Assembly (NCBI GenBank): GCA_046154585.1
Contig: JBJXDX010000103.1
Coordinates: forward strand, 62,001-126,000
Length of the DNA: 64,000 bases
Source of the DNA: CADEFX01 sp046154585
GTDB taxonomy: Bacteria; Pseudomonadota; Alphaproteobacteria; Rhizobiales; Hyphomicrobiaceae
Direction: 5' to 3'
The position numbers were made by a program, and so were the translations under genes. How positions within the stretch are numbered: position 1 is the first letter of the stretch; each line of letters opens with the position of its first letter. Below, one piece after another: positions 1 through 8,890 of the stretch. Under the pieces are notes generated by a model, which worked only from the letters and a program-made list of their open reading frames with translations, did not search any database and was not told the origin of the DNA.

Positions 1-504
1 CGTTCCCGTAGTCGAACTCGTGGTTGCCGTTGCCGCATATTCTTTCGCTTCGGCCGCAAAAGCGGGATCGCTGTCGCAGCTCACGAGCTCGGGCTGCGCG
101 CCTTTGGCGGCCGACCACGCCGCGCCTGACTGCGCCCACACGGCATCGCCGTAGTGCCAGGCGCCCTTTTTGAACGTGAAGGCCTCCTGGCCGGACCAAC
201 AAGAGCTCCGGCCGTCGAACCAGACCTTGCTCGCAGGATGGTAGCGGCGTCCCTCGGCGTCGGCGAAGCGGACGAGGGTGTCCTTCTTCTCCTGGGCTGG
301 CGCCTTGTTGCGGACCGACCTCCTACGCCGCGGGCGATCCGGGCTATTGCCTTGCGTGCTCTGAGCCCCTGTCTGGGACTTGAAGTTGACGACCCAGTTG
401 CCGTGATTATCGACGGACCGCGTTTGCGCCTGCGCGTCCAGCGTCAAGCCCATCATCAGGCCACAGAGAAACGCCCCCGCAGAGGCGAGCGCCAGCCTTA
501 TCAT
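1..504 (-). CDS. Secreted hypothetical protein, C-terminus outside window
   Basis: An uninterrupted minus-strand frame runs from ATG at 504 to the left edge without a stop; 168 residues are visible. The start MIRLALASAGAFLCGLMMG is a signal peptide with a likely cut after AQA near residue 26. A basic stretch DRPRRRRSVRNK follows. The remainder is rich in Trp, Ala and Gly (WFDGRSSCWSGQEAF, then WHYGDAVWAQSG) and has two Cys residues. I do not recognise the family. It lies upstream of no visible partner in the same orientation within 190 bases. Exported location is inferred from the signal peptide only. Confidence 0.6.
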   Translation of the reverse strand, partial: MIRLALASAGAFLCGLMMGLTLDAQAQTRSVDNHGNWVVNFKSQTGAQSTQGNSPDRPRRRRSVRNKAPAQEKKDTLVRFADAEGRRYHPASKVWFDGRSSCWSGQEAFTFKKGAWHYGDAVWAQSGAAWSAAKGAQPELVSCDSDPAFAAEAKEYAATATTSSTTGT

Positions 505-695
505 CCCGCAAATCCCCTCGAGCAGGATCGCTTCGGATTGAATCACCCAACCTTAGGGCTTCCATGCGACGCGATCGCGCTCTAGCCGTCAGCCGCAAAT
601 CAGCAGCCGACTGATTCTCACTCATGCGCTTTTCGGCCGCAAGTCTTCTTTTGGAATAAGCCTATCGATGTAGACGCCCCCACGCGCAACAATCT

Positions 696-1901
696 CTAGG
701 TTGCGCGGCAAGCGTTAACTGCTTCCCGCCAGGGCTGCCCCGCGCGGATGCCCGCCTCGAAGCAGGAGATTGTCCGGCGCGCGTTTCGTGTGCCTGAACA
801 CAGCGCATATGCATTGGGCGGCAGCCACCCGGCGCCGCCGCCCCAACTGACGCGGCCTCGCATCAGTTGACGATAGCATGCGATGGCCTCGGCGGGGCGC
901 GCGCGGACGGGGCGCGCAGCACGTGGCGCAGCAATCGCCCTCATCTGGATGCTGGACGGCCGCATGTGTACAGGCGCAGCTTCCTGCCCAGCGTCCAGCA
1001 GGGCCGCCATCGCGGCCTGAAGCTGCTCCTGGAGGGCCGCCCGCTGCTGCATTTGCTGTTCCACATCAGCGCGCAGGGTCTTCACGGCCTGTTCGGACCT
1101 GACCGCCTCCGCAACCGCCGCGTCGCGGGCCTTGCGCTCGCTCGTCAAGCGCGCCTGCAGAACGGCAAGCTCGGCGCCGGTATGCTGCCAAAGCGTCCGC
1201 TGTTGGCGTTCGTGCGACCTGACCGAGGCGACCTCGACCGTGAGCCGGGCATTCTCCTCGCGCGCACGATCAAGCTCGGCAGCCGTGCTCTTCAGCGAAC
1301 GCGACATGTCCCAGGCAGCATCTCCACTCACCGAAGCCATCGACGCTGGCGTCATCGCGAGCGGGCGCGACTGGCCCTGATGCCCGTCATGAAAGGCCCA
1401 GGCTCCCGCAGCCAACGCTGCCACCGTTACGACCGATGCCCATTGCGAGGCCCGCCGCGATCCCGCGCGCAAACGCGAGACAAAGCGCGGAGCGACCCGA
1501 TAGTCCTGCGTACCGAAGCTCCACAGATGGCCGTCGAGATCACGGCAGGTATAGAAGCCGCCGCCAAACCCGTCGCTTCCAGGCGCCAGCTCGATGCGGG
1601 CACCAGCAGTGTCGGCGCGCCGGCAATGCGCATCCAGGTCGGACACGGCGAGGTAGCAGACCTGAGTGCTGGCTGTACCCGCATTCTCGGGCTGCACCAT
1701 GAGATCATCGAACTCGGTGTTCGACACGGGACGGATGAGTAGCGTGCTGCGGCCGCAGGTCAGCAGGATGTAACTAATGTCGCCAGCCTCATCCTTCACC
1801 ACGCGGCGGCGGCGGAAACGGAATGCCCGGCACAGCCAACCGGCGGCTTGCTCGACATCCTTGTAGCGGAGCACGGGCACAATTTGAGATGCATCGTCCA
1901 T
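696..1901 (-). CDS. VOC (glyoxalase-like) domain protein with TM helix, coiled coil and Cys-containing tail
   Basis: 401 aa from ATG at 1901, chosen because GGGAGG lies 6 bases upstream; an in-frame ATG at 1928 lacks this. Residues about 5-130 resemble the vicinal-oxygen-chelate fold of glyoxalase/bleomycin-resistance proteins (IVPVLRYKDVEQAAGWLCRAF at the start, then FYTCRDLDGHLWSFGTQDY at the end of the domain). A single membrane helix follows at about 154-170, then a charged coiled coil at about 198-305, a Pro/Arg-rich linker, and a C-terminal segment with four Cys (near 342, 368, 380 and 399). The VOC domain would sit in the cytoplasm and the coiled coil in the periplasm. No operon partner is evident. 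Function unknown; the architecture is unusual. Confidence 0.7.
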   Translation of the reverse strand: MDDASQIVPVLRYKDVEQAAGWLCRAFRFRRRRVVKDEAGDISYILLTCGRSTLLIRPVSNTEFDDLMVQPENAGTASTQVCYLAVSDLDAHCRRADTAGARIELAPGSDGFGGGFYTCRDLDGHLWSFGTQDYRVAPRFVSRLRAGSRRASQWASVVTVAALAAGAWAFHDGHQGQSRPLAMTPASMASVSGDAAWDMSRSLKSTAAELDRAREENARLTVEVASVRSHERQQRTLWQHTGAELAVLQARLTSERKARDAAVAEAVRSEQAVKTLRADVEQQMQQRAALQEQLQAAMAALLDAGQEAAPVHMRPSSIQMRAIAAPRAARPVRARPAEAIACYRQLMRGRVSWGGGAGWLPPNAYALCSGTRNARRTISCFEAGIRAGQPWREAVNACRAT

Positions 1902-2186
1902 CGCCACCTCCCGTATAGCGAACGGCACGCCAGCTTTGGATATCGCGCACGCGGCGGAGAGGCATGCAAATGCTTGCCGTTAAGTTAATAAGCGTGGCGA
2001 AACAATTGGTTGCCGCAGTCCCTCGGAAGCTGCACGGCAAAACCTAGAAGTAGGCGCCTAGCGCCCACAGGCCAAACCTCCCCCGTATCGCCAAGGCAAT
2101 GGCGCGGCTGTTTCGCAGGGGACAGCGTGTCGCACGAAGACGTGATCTTGCTGTGTGTGTGGGCAGTTCAGTCCAAGGGGTGACAC

Positions 2187-2831
2187 ATGAGCTTCAAGCG
2201 CATCTCCGCCATCTGCCTGATCGCACTTATCGCGGGAAGCGCTGTGGCGCGCGCACACGAAACGGGCGGTCCCGACAAGGCACCGCCGACGGTGCGCGCG
2301 TTCACGCTGGCCGAAGACAAGGTGCGCACATTCGGTACCTACACTGCGGTGGATACTCCGGTTCTCAAGTCCGGCGATACGCTGCACATCTACGGGGAGC
2401 CCGGCGATTTCGGCTGGCACACACGCGAGGGCGTTGCGCGCTTCAACGTCGACGTCAGCATCGACCTGCGCCGGCGGGACGGCAGGCGCCTGACGGGAAA
2501 GCCGGCGGCCACTACGCTGAAGCATGAGGCCGCGACGCAGCCCGGCACGTTCTTCTTCTCGCTGGGGCTGACGCTGAAGGCTGGCGTCGGCGTCTACAAG
2601 GCCAACGTGCGCCTGCGCGACACGGTCACCGGGCAGATCATCGAGAAGAGCTTTCCGTTTGCCTTGGCGAGCGAGCGGCACCCGCCTGCTCTACGGACAC
2701 CGTTCACTGCCGTCGCGGCGGCACAGGACGGCAAGGCGGCCGCACCAGCGACGCAGGCGGCCAAACCTCTCGAATGCCGGAAATACTTCTCCCAGATCGG
2801 CGCCACGATTTCGGTGCCGTGTGAGCCATGA
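2187..2831 (+). CDS. Secreted hypothetical protein
   Basis: 214 aa with a clear signal peptide (MSFKRISAICLIALIAGSAVARA, cut about residue 23). AGGGG lies 7-8 bases before the ATG. The mature part looks like an all-beta domain with alternating hydrophobic and charged strands (about residues 60-165), followed by an Ala-rich linker and a C-terminal segment with two Cys residues, CRKYFSQIGATISVPC, that could form a disulfide. I do not recognise the family. Stand-alone gene; exported location is inferred. Confidence 0.65.
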   Translation: MSFKRISAICLIALIAGSAVARAHETGGPDKAPPTVRAFTLAEDKVRTFGTYTAVDTPVLKSGDTLHIYGEPGDFGWHTREGVARFNVDVSIDLRRRDGRRLTGKPAATTLKHEAATQPGTFFFSLGLTLKAGVGVYKANVRLRDTVTGQIIEKSFPFALASERHPPALRTPFTAVAAAQDGKAAAPATQAAKPLECRKYFSQIGATISVPCEP

Positions 2832-2986
2832 CGCACTAACAGATTGCGCAGATTAAATAATACTCTTGCGCACAACGCTCAGATCCTGCTTGCCGCGAAC
2901 CCTGGCCCCGCCGGACGCACAGACCTGCGGATGCGGGCCTTCGTCATCAGCAGCGACAGATGCCAACATGGATCGGAGCGTTTGCC

Positions 2987-3181
2987 ATGAACTACAGCAC
3001 GGAGCCAGCGACACAACCTGCGCCACGCAACGGCCTCGCGCGCCGCATCGCCATCACGGTGATCCTAGGCGGAATTTTTTCGCTTGCGTTATGGTTCAGC
3101 GCGTTCAACGCACTCACGTCGTTGCTCGCCGGATCGTGTGCCGCACCGTCATCCCGGTGGCCAGCAACACATCGGATGTGA
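2987..3181 (+). CDS. Small membrane protein, possibly shortened by a frameshift
   Basis: 64 aa from ATG at 2987 with GGAG 8 bases upstream. One hydrophobic segment (IAITVILGGIFSLALWFSAF) suggests a membrane helix. After about residue 48 the sequence turns atypical. The +2 frame continues with a second hydrophobic helix (VLETVAGIVFGLLAAIGAI) and a stop at 3306. One missing base between about 3120 and 3180 would join the two halves into a two-helix protein of about 106 aa. Whether this is a real short gene or a frameshifted one is unresolved. Family not recognised. Confidence 0.4.
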   Translation: MNYSTEPATQPAPRNGLARRIAITVILGGIFSLALWFSAFNALTSLLAGSCAAPSSRWPATHRM

Positions 3182-3632
3182 TCGAGAGCGTGCTCGAAAC
3201 CGTCGCCGGAATTGTCTTTGGTTTGCTGGCTGCAATTGGCGCCATCTCAGGCGCTGTGTTCGGTTCGCCGTGGATTAGCATTCACACCGGCCAAGCCGTC
3301 AGCTGAGACGAGCCGCCATACACACGTGCGCCGAGGTGTTGCGGCAATGCAGCGAACAACGAATCACGGCGCATGTATGACTCATTGCGGCGCGCAAATG
3401 ACAAAAAAGACACGCGAAGCAACCTGCGGCTGAAGCGACCGACACTGAACAAATGTTGCAAGCCAATAACTGCAATACTCCTAAGGTTTTAGGTTGCTGT
3501 TGCTTTTTTGGATCACTCCGCGAACGGAATGTGCAAAACCGGCCCGAACCTGTGGATAATGTATTGCGGAAGACCCCCATTCTGACGCCAATTGCGACCA
3601 GTAGTGAGACGGTCAGCGTGATGGGGGCTTTG

Positions 3633-3869
3633 ATGATAAGAAGGATCGTGGCCGCAATATTGATTGCGAGCGGGGTCGCGGCATGCGCGCCCTACGACTA
3701 TCCATACGAAGGTTATGGCGAACGGCGCTACTACGGGGAACGCCGCTATTACGGCGAGCGTCGCTACTACGGTGAGGGCGAGCGCCATTACACGCCGCGG
3801 CCGCGTCGCGTTTGCGATGCAGACGGCTGCTGGTATCCGGTGCCCAAGCGGCGTTATTACACAGAATAG
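3633..3869 (+). CDS. Small Tyr/Arg-rich lipoprotein with tandem YYGERR repeats
   Basis: 78 aa. The start at 3633 has GGGGG 6 bases upstream and gives a short lipoprotein signal (MIRRIVAAILIASGVAAC) whose Cys 18 fits a lipobox. The mature part holds three near-identical GERRYY units, then an Arg/Pro-rich tract and a CDADGCWYPVP motif containing two Cys. Such small YYGE-type envelope lipoproteins are seen in alphaproteobacteria, but I know no function. It ends 12 bases before the next gene, so the two are probably co-transcribed. An upstream in-frame ATG at 3453 is unlikely because it lies in sequence of non-coding character. Confidence 0.6.
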   Translation: MIRRIVAAILIASGVAACAPYDYPYEGYGERRYYGERRYYGERRYYGEGERHYTPRPRRVCDADGCWYPVPKRRYYTE

Positions 3870-3881
3870 CGAGTACATCCG

Positions 3882-4430
3882 ATGAAGATGCGTTACACCT
3901 TAGGTCTCGTATCGGTGGCGGCCGTCTCGCTGACTGCGCTGCTGCCATTCGTCGCCTCGTCGATAGCCGGCGATAACAATGGCTACGTCTGGCACTATCG
4001 GCCCCACACCAAATCGGTCTACGAGCCGTACAGGCCAAGGCCGCAGGTCTACGGCTATCAACGCCGACACCATCATCACAATCGGGACCGTGACCGTGAT
4101 GACTATGAATCGGACCGGTTTGATCGTGCCAACGAGTGCAAGCCGCCGCTGGCGCGAACCGGGGGCGAAGCCTTCGACGAAGACAATGCCAAGCAGCGGG
4201 CCGATCTTGCCTGGCAGGAAGAAGTTCGCTTCCTGTGGGGCGAGCGCTACATGGACGTCAGCAACGCCCAGCGCGCGCGATACGAATGCAGCCGGTCGAG
4301 CACGAATGAAAGCTGGATCGGCAAGGCAGGCGAGCGCATCGCCGGCGACGCTGCCGTCAAGAAGAGGTGCAGGCTCACCGCACTTCCGTGCCGCGGCGAA
4401 CGCGACAAGGCCGACAAGAGGGACCGGTGA
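3882..4430 (+). CDS. Secreted His/Arg/Asp-rich hypothetical protein
   Basis: 182 aa with a signal peptide (cut about residue 29, after SSIAG). A hydrophilic stretch with a HHHH run and alternating Arg-Asp pairs (HHHHNRDRDRDDYESDRFDR, about residues 63-82) follows, then a more globular part with about five Cys residues and the helix WQEEVRFLWGERYMD. The His/Asp-rich region could bind metal, but this is only a composition-based guess. It lies 12 bases after a small lipoprotein gene and is followed by a strong terminator hairpin. Family not recognised. Confidence 0.6.
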   Translation: MKMRYTLGLVSVAAVSLTALLPFVASSIAGDNNGYVWHYRPHTKSVYEPYRPRPQVYGYQRRHHHHNRDRDRDDYESDRFDRANECKPPLARTGGEAFDEDNAKQRADLAWQEEVRFLWGERYMDVSNAQRARYECSRSSTNESWIGKAGERIAGDAAVKKRCRLTALPCRGERDKADKRDR

Positions 4431-4483
4431 CGCCGGGGCCGGCCTGACGACTGGCCTCCCTCATCTGTCGCTGCAGGAACTGT

Positions 4484-4521
4484 ACGGGCGCGATCATCGG
4501 GGGACGCGCCCGTCGGTTTTT
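4484..4521 (+). terminator. Rho-independent terminator
   Basis: A perfect 9-bp stem (acgggcgcg / cgcgcccgt) with a 12-base loop is followed by cggttttt. It lies 54 bases after the stop of the His-rich secreted protein gene and ends the two-gene unit. Confidence 0.85.
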
Positions 4522-4625
4522 CAACTGGAGCAGGATCGCTGCGAAACGACCGCTCTAGCAGAATCTATCTGTTGGCAGATCCGTGACTCGCGCGCCATGA
4601 TGGACCGGCGGGAGAGCGGAGAGAT

Positions 4626-5336
4626 ATGAAGCACCAAGACGGCAAACGCGTTTCGAGACTTGCCCTCATCGGGGCTGCTTTGAGTGTGCTCGCTGGCCCC
4701 GCACACGCAACAGATTCACAATCAGCGGCGAGAGTCCGCGTGGCCGCCGTCGGTGCCGTCGACGCATCGCTGCCGCAACAGCCAACGCAGCGCGACGCGG
4801 GAACCACCCCCGACATCTGGCAACTGGTGCAGAACACGGCGCCTGGACAAGGCGAGACGGCGTCCCAAGGCGTGGCGGACCCCGCAACAATTCTCGCCGC
4901 ATTTGCCTCGTCGACACCCGAGAGCGTGGAAGAGGAATTGGCGAAGCAGCACGGCCTCGAGATCCTCAAGCGGGTGACGCTGTCGAGCCTCGATCTGCGC
5001 GTCGTGACCTATCGGGCGCGCGAAGGCAGCGCTGCAGTGGCCGCCATCGTGCCGCGCTTGCGTGCCGATCCGCGCGTCAGCAGCGCGCAGGCGAACGTTA
5101 CCTATCGCGCCATCGAGCCGGTCGAGACCGAAGTCAGCGTGGCGGAGCATCCACGCAATATAGGGCAGCGGGACGCAAAGCAGCCCGTGCCGATGGGCAA
5201 GCGCGCGCCGGCGAGGTCCGCGAGCGTGGACGTTATGGGACAGCCGCCCAAATCCAAGACCGCCTCCGAACGGACATTGATGCACAGCGGTCGCGCGAAA
5301 GTCACGGCCGCAGACGTCCTGGCAGGCGGGCTCTAG
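4626..5336 (+). CDS. Secreted protein with subtilase-propeptide-like domain but no protease
   Basis: 236 aa; GGAGAG precedes the ATG by 3 bases. Signal peptide about residues 1-28 (cut after AHA). Residues about 100-160 (EELAKQHGLEILKRVTLSSL onward, ending SSAQANVTYRA) resemble the N-terminal inhibitory domain of fervidolysin-type S8 proteases, which folds and inhibits the catalytic domain. No Asp/His/Ser catalytic domain follows: the last 75 residues are basic, low-complexity sequence. The protein could be a stand-alone protease inhibitor or folding helper, or a leftover of a protease gene. The convergent neighbour is an autotransporter-barrel gene 49 bases downstream. Family assignment rests on motif resemblance only. 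Confidence 0.55.
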   Translation: MKHQDGKRVSRLALIGAALSVLAGPAHATDSQSAARVRVAAVGAVDASLPQQPTQRDAGTTPDIWQLVQNTAPGQGETASQGVADPATILAAFASSTPESVEEELAKQHGLEILKRVTLSSLDLRVVTYRAREGSAAVAAIVPRLRADPRVSSAQANVTYRAIEPVETEVSVAEHPRNIGQRDAKQPVPMGKRAPARSASVDVMGQPPKSKTASERTLMHSGRAKVTAADVLAGGL

Positions 5337-5385
5337 ATTTCTTGCCGATCGAATGCGCAGCTGGCGCGAGAACGCTCGGGCTGCG

Positions 5386-6819
5386 TCAGTTGAGCTTCCA
5401 CAACAGGCCGAAGCGGCCAGTGAGGCTGTCATAGTCCGGGCTGCGGTCGTGGCGCACACCGGCCGAGAGCTGCAGCCTGCCGTTGATATCGAAATCCAGG
5501 CCGCCGGCGAAGAAAACGCTCGTATCGGCATCGTCGAACGAGAAATCGATGCCCTGGATCTGCAGCTCGTTGAGATAGTGGAAGCGGTGCACGACGCCGG
5601 CCTGCACATAGGGCCTGAGTGTGACCGACGGCAGGCGAACGACGCCGAACAGCCGGGCCGAAAGGGTACCGTCGAAGGCATCGACGACGTGATCGCTATA
5701 AGTGATGCCGACCGTGTCATTGTGGGCTTCGCCAACGGTACGCTGGTAGCCGAGTGTCGCACGCAGGTCGAGCCGCACGTCGTCCGAAACGATGGGCAGG
5801 ATCGTTCCCGCAAACAGGGCCGAGGTGAAGCTCGAGCCGTCGTAGTCGCTGCGCGCGCCGGTGACGAAATTCTCGGTTTCGGCGTGGCCCCAGGTTCCGC
5901 CGGCAGCGGCCGCCGCATACCAGGCCCTGGTGGTCAAGAGCGCAAAGCCGCCTGCCGCCCAGGACTTGAGATTGCCCGCACCCGCTTGCGTCAACCCCAG
6001 GCTGCGCAGAGCGCTGTTAGCCCGAACATCGAGGTCGGATTCGGCGATGCCCCCATTGACGCCGAAATGCAGCGTGCCGGACCTGAGCCCCACGAGCGTG
6101 GAGGCGTCCCACAACAATCCGGGCATCTCGGACCGTTGGTTTGTTCGCATCTCAAGCGTGGTACCGGTGATGACATTATCGCCCGAGCCGGCGCGAAACT
6201 GGTAACCGCCATGATTGGATGTGCCGAACGTCACGGCATTCCACATCCAGAGATTGGACAGCGGCAGGACAGCCATACCCGACGCGCCTCCCCCCGCGCT
6301 CGAGCCGGACGGGCCGTCGGACGACGAGGCCGCCGCGCCGCCGCCCCCGCTGGTCAGATTATCCAGAATCTGCTGGACGGGCCCCAGCAGCGCCTGATTG
6401 GCAGTGTTGGACAGCGTTTGGCTGACCGACGAGACTTGGTCCAGCACCACGCCCAGCACGCCGTTGCCGAGCCCGTTGACGGCCGGCAGATCGGGCAGAA
6501 CGATGGTGATGCCTGGCAGATTGATCAGAAGGAGGTCTTCGTCGCCGAAGCGCCGCCTCAGCTCCGGAGAAAGGCGAGAAATATCCAAGTGAAGGATGTT
6601 GGGCAGATGGAGATCCGGCAGCTGGACGGAGATATCCCCGCCCTTGTTGCCGGTGATGATGGGAAGGTCGAGCTTCGGAACAACGAGATTGGGGAGGACG
6701 AACCTCCCTCGTCGTCTATCGTCCGCATCTTGTGCCGCGGCAGGGCTGTGCCCAAGCGTCCAGAGCAACAGGGCGACCGCCAATGCACTGCATCTCGCCA
6801 ACACCGCGGTGATCATCAC
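5386..6819 (-). CDS. Autotransporter-type outer-membrane beta-barrel protein
   Basis: 477 aa. Signal peptide about residues 1-29 (cut after AAA). Residues 30-160 form a passenger with repeating LP-x-L motifs (LPNLVVPKLDLP, LPDLHLPNILHLD). A Gly/Ser/Ala linker at about 160-185 leads to a C-terminal domain of about 285 residues with the alternating aromatic/hydrophobic strands of an autotransporter barrel, ending LTGRFGLLWKLN. The passenger is far shorter than in classical type V adhesins, so it may act as a porin-like or surface-exposed barrel. The terminal residue is Asn rather than Phe, slightly atypical for BAM recognition. Monocistronic, convergent with the propeptide-like gene. Confidence 0.7.
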   Translation of the reverse strand: MMITAVLARCSALAVALLLWTLGHSPAAAQDADDRRRGRFVLPNLVVPKLDLPIITGNKGGDISVQLPDLHLPNILHLDISRLSPELRRRFGDEDLLLINLPGITIVLPDLPAVNGLGNGVLGVVLDQVSSVSQTLSNTANQALLGPVQQILDNLTSGGGGAAASSSDGPSGSSAGGGASGMAVLPLSNLWMWNAVTFGTSNHGGYQFRAGSGDNVITGTTLEMRTNQRSEMPGLLWDASTLVGLRSGTLHFGVNGGIAESDLDVRANSALRSLGLTQAGAGNLKSWAAGGFALLTTRAWYAAAAAGGTWGHAETENFVTGARSDYDGSSFTSALFAGTILPIVSDDVRLDLRATLGYQRTVGEAHNDTVGITYSDHVVDAFDGTLSARLFGVVRLPSVTLRPYVQAGVVHRFHYLNELQIQGIDFSFDDADTSVFFAGGLDFDINGRLQLSAGVRHDRSPDYDSLTGRFGLLWKLN

Positions 6820-7039
6820 GCTCTCAGATACGCAACTTTACGAAATGAACAGGCACTATAGATCGAGGGGCGTAGGGCCGAGCCAGCTGTCGAACGGACG
6901 CTGGCCTCTTTCGCAGGGCGGATGTCACCTTCCGACCACAACAGGTAGAGGTTTGGCTCGAACATCTGTGGATGACGGTGCCGTAGCTGACGTTTTGACT
7001 TGACGTTTCTGAAGTGGCAGAGGGCGTCAGCGTGGACGT

Positions 7040-8884
7040 TTAGGCCGTGGCGGCGCCGGTGAGGGCGTCCGACCCGTTCCACTCCTGCACGACATGGCCG
7101 GGTGACACCTCGCGGTAGAGGCGAGCCGGGGACACATAGTTCGCCGGACGCATGGGGCTTGGCACCTCGTCGCTCAGCAGCTTCTGGCGGGCGCGGCGGC
7201 GCGTGGGATCGGGCAGCGGAACGGCACTCATCAGCTTCTTCGTGTAAGGGTGCTGCGGATTCTCCAGAACCGAAGCGCGCGGACCGATTTCGACGATCTC
7301 GCCCAAATACATGACGGCGACGCGGTGGCTGACTCGCTCCACCACGGCAATGTCGTGGCTGATGAAAAGGTAGGCGAGCCGCAAGTCCTCCTGCAGGTCC
7401 AGCATCAGGTTAACGACCTGGGCCTTAATGGAGACGTCGAGGGCGGACACAGCCTCGTCGGCGACAATCAATTTCGGCGACAGGGCAAGCGCCCTGGCAA
7501 TGCACAGCCGCTGGCGCTGGCCGCCCGAGAATTCATGCGGAAAGCGCGAGGCCATGTCGGGGGCGAGACCGACCTTGCGCAAAAGTTCTGCCACCTGTCC
7601 GTGTGCGGCCTTCCGATCGCACAGGCCATGCACGACCATCGGCTCAGCGATGGCGGCGCCCACGGTCTTGCGCGGGTTGAGACTGGCGAACGGGTCCTGG
7701 AAGATCATCTGCATGCGCTGGCGCGCGGCGCGCAGGCCTTCGCGGTCGAGCATGCCGACGTCCTGCCCCTCGAACAGGATCGTGCCGGCAGACGGCGGGA
7801 CGAGGCGCAGGATGGAGCGGCCCGTGGTGGATTTGCCGCAACCCGACTCGCCAACCAGCGCCAGCGTCTCGCCGGCGCGCAGGCTGAAGGAAATGTTCTC
7901 GACGGCGTGCACGCGGCCGGTGACGCGGCGCAAAACGCCGGTGCGGATGTCGAACCGTGTCGTGAGGCCGGAGACCTCGAGCACGGGGCGCTCGGCGGCA
8001 TCGATGGTCGAGGTCGTGGGTGCTGCAGGCGCGATGACACCGGTCTTCACGTCGGTGACGGGGAAGCGCAGCGGCTGCGGCTGCCCCTGCATGGCGCCGA
8101 GACGGGGCACGGCGGCGAGCAAGGCCTGGGTGTAGGGATGCTGCGGATCGGCAAAGAGACGCGCCGTGTCGCCCTCCTCGACCTTGCGGCCCTGCCACAT
8201 GACGACGACGCGGTCCGCGATCTCGGCGACCACGCCCATGTCATGCGTGATGAAGAGGACCGACATGCCCTCTTCGTCCTGCAGCACCTTGATGAGCTCG
8301 AGGATCTGGGCCTGGATGGTGACGTCGAGCGCGGTGGTGGGCTCGTCGGCGATCAGCAGCTTGGGGCGGCAGGCCAACGCCATGGCGATCATGACGCGCT
8401 GGCGCATGCCGCCGGAAAAGCGATGCGGATACTCGTGCACGCGCTGGCGGGCGGCCGGAATGCGGACGCGCTCGAGGATGCGCACGGTCTCGATTTCGGC
8501 GTCTGCGCGCGAGAGGCCGCGATGGTAGATCAGGGCTTCGGCGATCTGGAAGCCGATGGTGAGCACGGGATTGAGGCTCGTCATCGGTTCCTGGAAGATC
8601 ATGGAGATGCGATTGCCCCGCACCTTGCGCATCTCATCTTCCGGCAGATCGAGCAGGCTTTGGCCTTCGAGCGCGATGCGGCCTTCGACGCGGCCGTTGA
8701 CCGCCGACACGAGCCGCATGATGGACAGCGCTGTGACGCTCTTGCCCGAGCCAGACTCGCCAACGATCGCCAGCGTCTGGCGCGGGCCGATGTCGAAGGA
8801 CACGTCATTGACGACCGTGCGCCAGCGCCCCTCCACGCGGAAGGCGGTCGAGAGGCCAGAGACGGACAGGACGGGCTGCACCAT
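7040..8884 (-). CDS. Peptide-type ABC transporter, fused double ATPase (DppD-DppF / GsiA-like)
   Basis: 614 aa containing two complete ABC ATPase halves in one chain. Half 1: Walker A GESGSGKS near residue 45, signature FSGGMRQR, Walker B LLIADEPTTALD. Half 2: GESGCGKST near residue 350, signature FSGGQRQR, Walker B LIVADEAVSALD. Each half carries the C-terminal oligopeptide/dipeptide extension (DPQHPYTQALLAAVP and NPQHPYTKKLMSAVP). It energises import through the two permeases encoded just upstream; its start lies 6 bases after the dppC-like stop. The second Walker B has Ala-Val where Pro-Thr is commoner, a known variant in DppF-like proteins. Substrate is not set by the ATPase. Confidence 0.93.
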   Translation of the reverse strand: MVQPVLSVSGLSTAFRVEGRWRTVVNDVSFDIGPRQTLAIVGESGSGKSVTALSIMRLVSAVNGRVEGRIALEGQSLLDLPEDEMRKVRGNRISMIFQEPMTSLNPVLTIGFQIAEALIYHRGLSRADAEIETVRILERVRIPAARQRVHEYPHRFSGGMRQRVMIAMALACRPKLLIADEPTTALDVTIQAQILELIKVLQDEEGMSVLFITHDMGVVAEIADRVVVMWQGRKVEEGDTARLFADPQHPYTQALLAAVPRLGAMQGQPQPLRFPVTDVKTGVIAPAAPTTSTIDAAERPVLEVSGLTTRFDIRTGVLRRVTGRVHAVENISFSLRAGETLALVGESGCGKSTTGRSILRLVPPSAGTILFEGQDVGMLDREGLRAARQRMQMIFQDPFASLNPRKTVGAAIAEPMVVHGLCDRKAAHGQVAELLRKVGLAPDMASRFPHEFSGGQRQRLCIARALALSPKLIVADEAVSALDVSIKAQVVNLMLDLQEDLRLAYLFISHDIAVVERVSHRVAVMYLGEIVEIGPRASVLENPQHPYTKKLMSAVPLPDPTRRRARQKLLSDEVPSPMRPANYVSPARLYREVSPGHVVQEWNGSDALTGAATA

Positions 8885-8890
8885 CGGGCT

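Noticed and set aside
683..707. 8-bp inverted repeat cgcgcaac/gttgcgcg as a terminator
   Set aside because: It overlaps the last codons of the VOC gene and has no T tract; probably coincidence.
5353..6861. A 502-codon plus-strand frame
   Set aside because: Antisense to the autotransporter-barrel gene, which has a signal peptide and barrel pattern.
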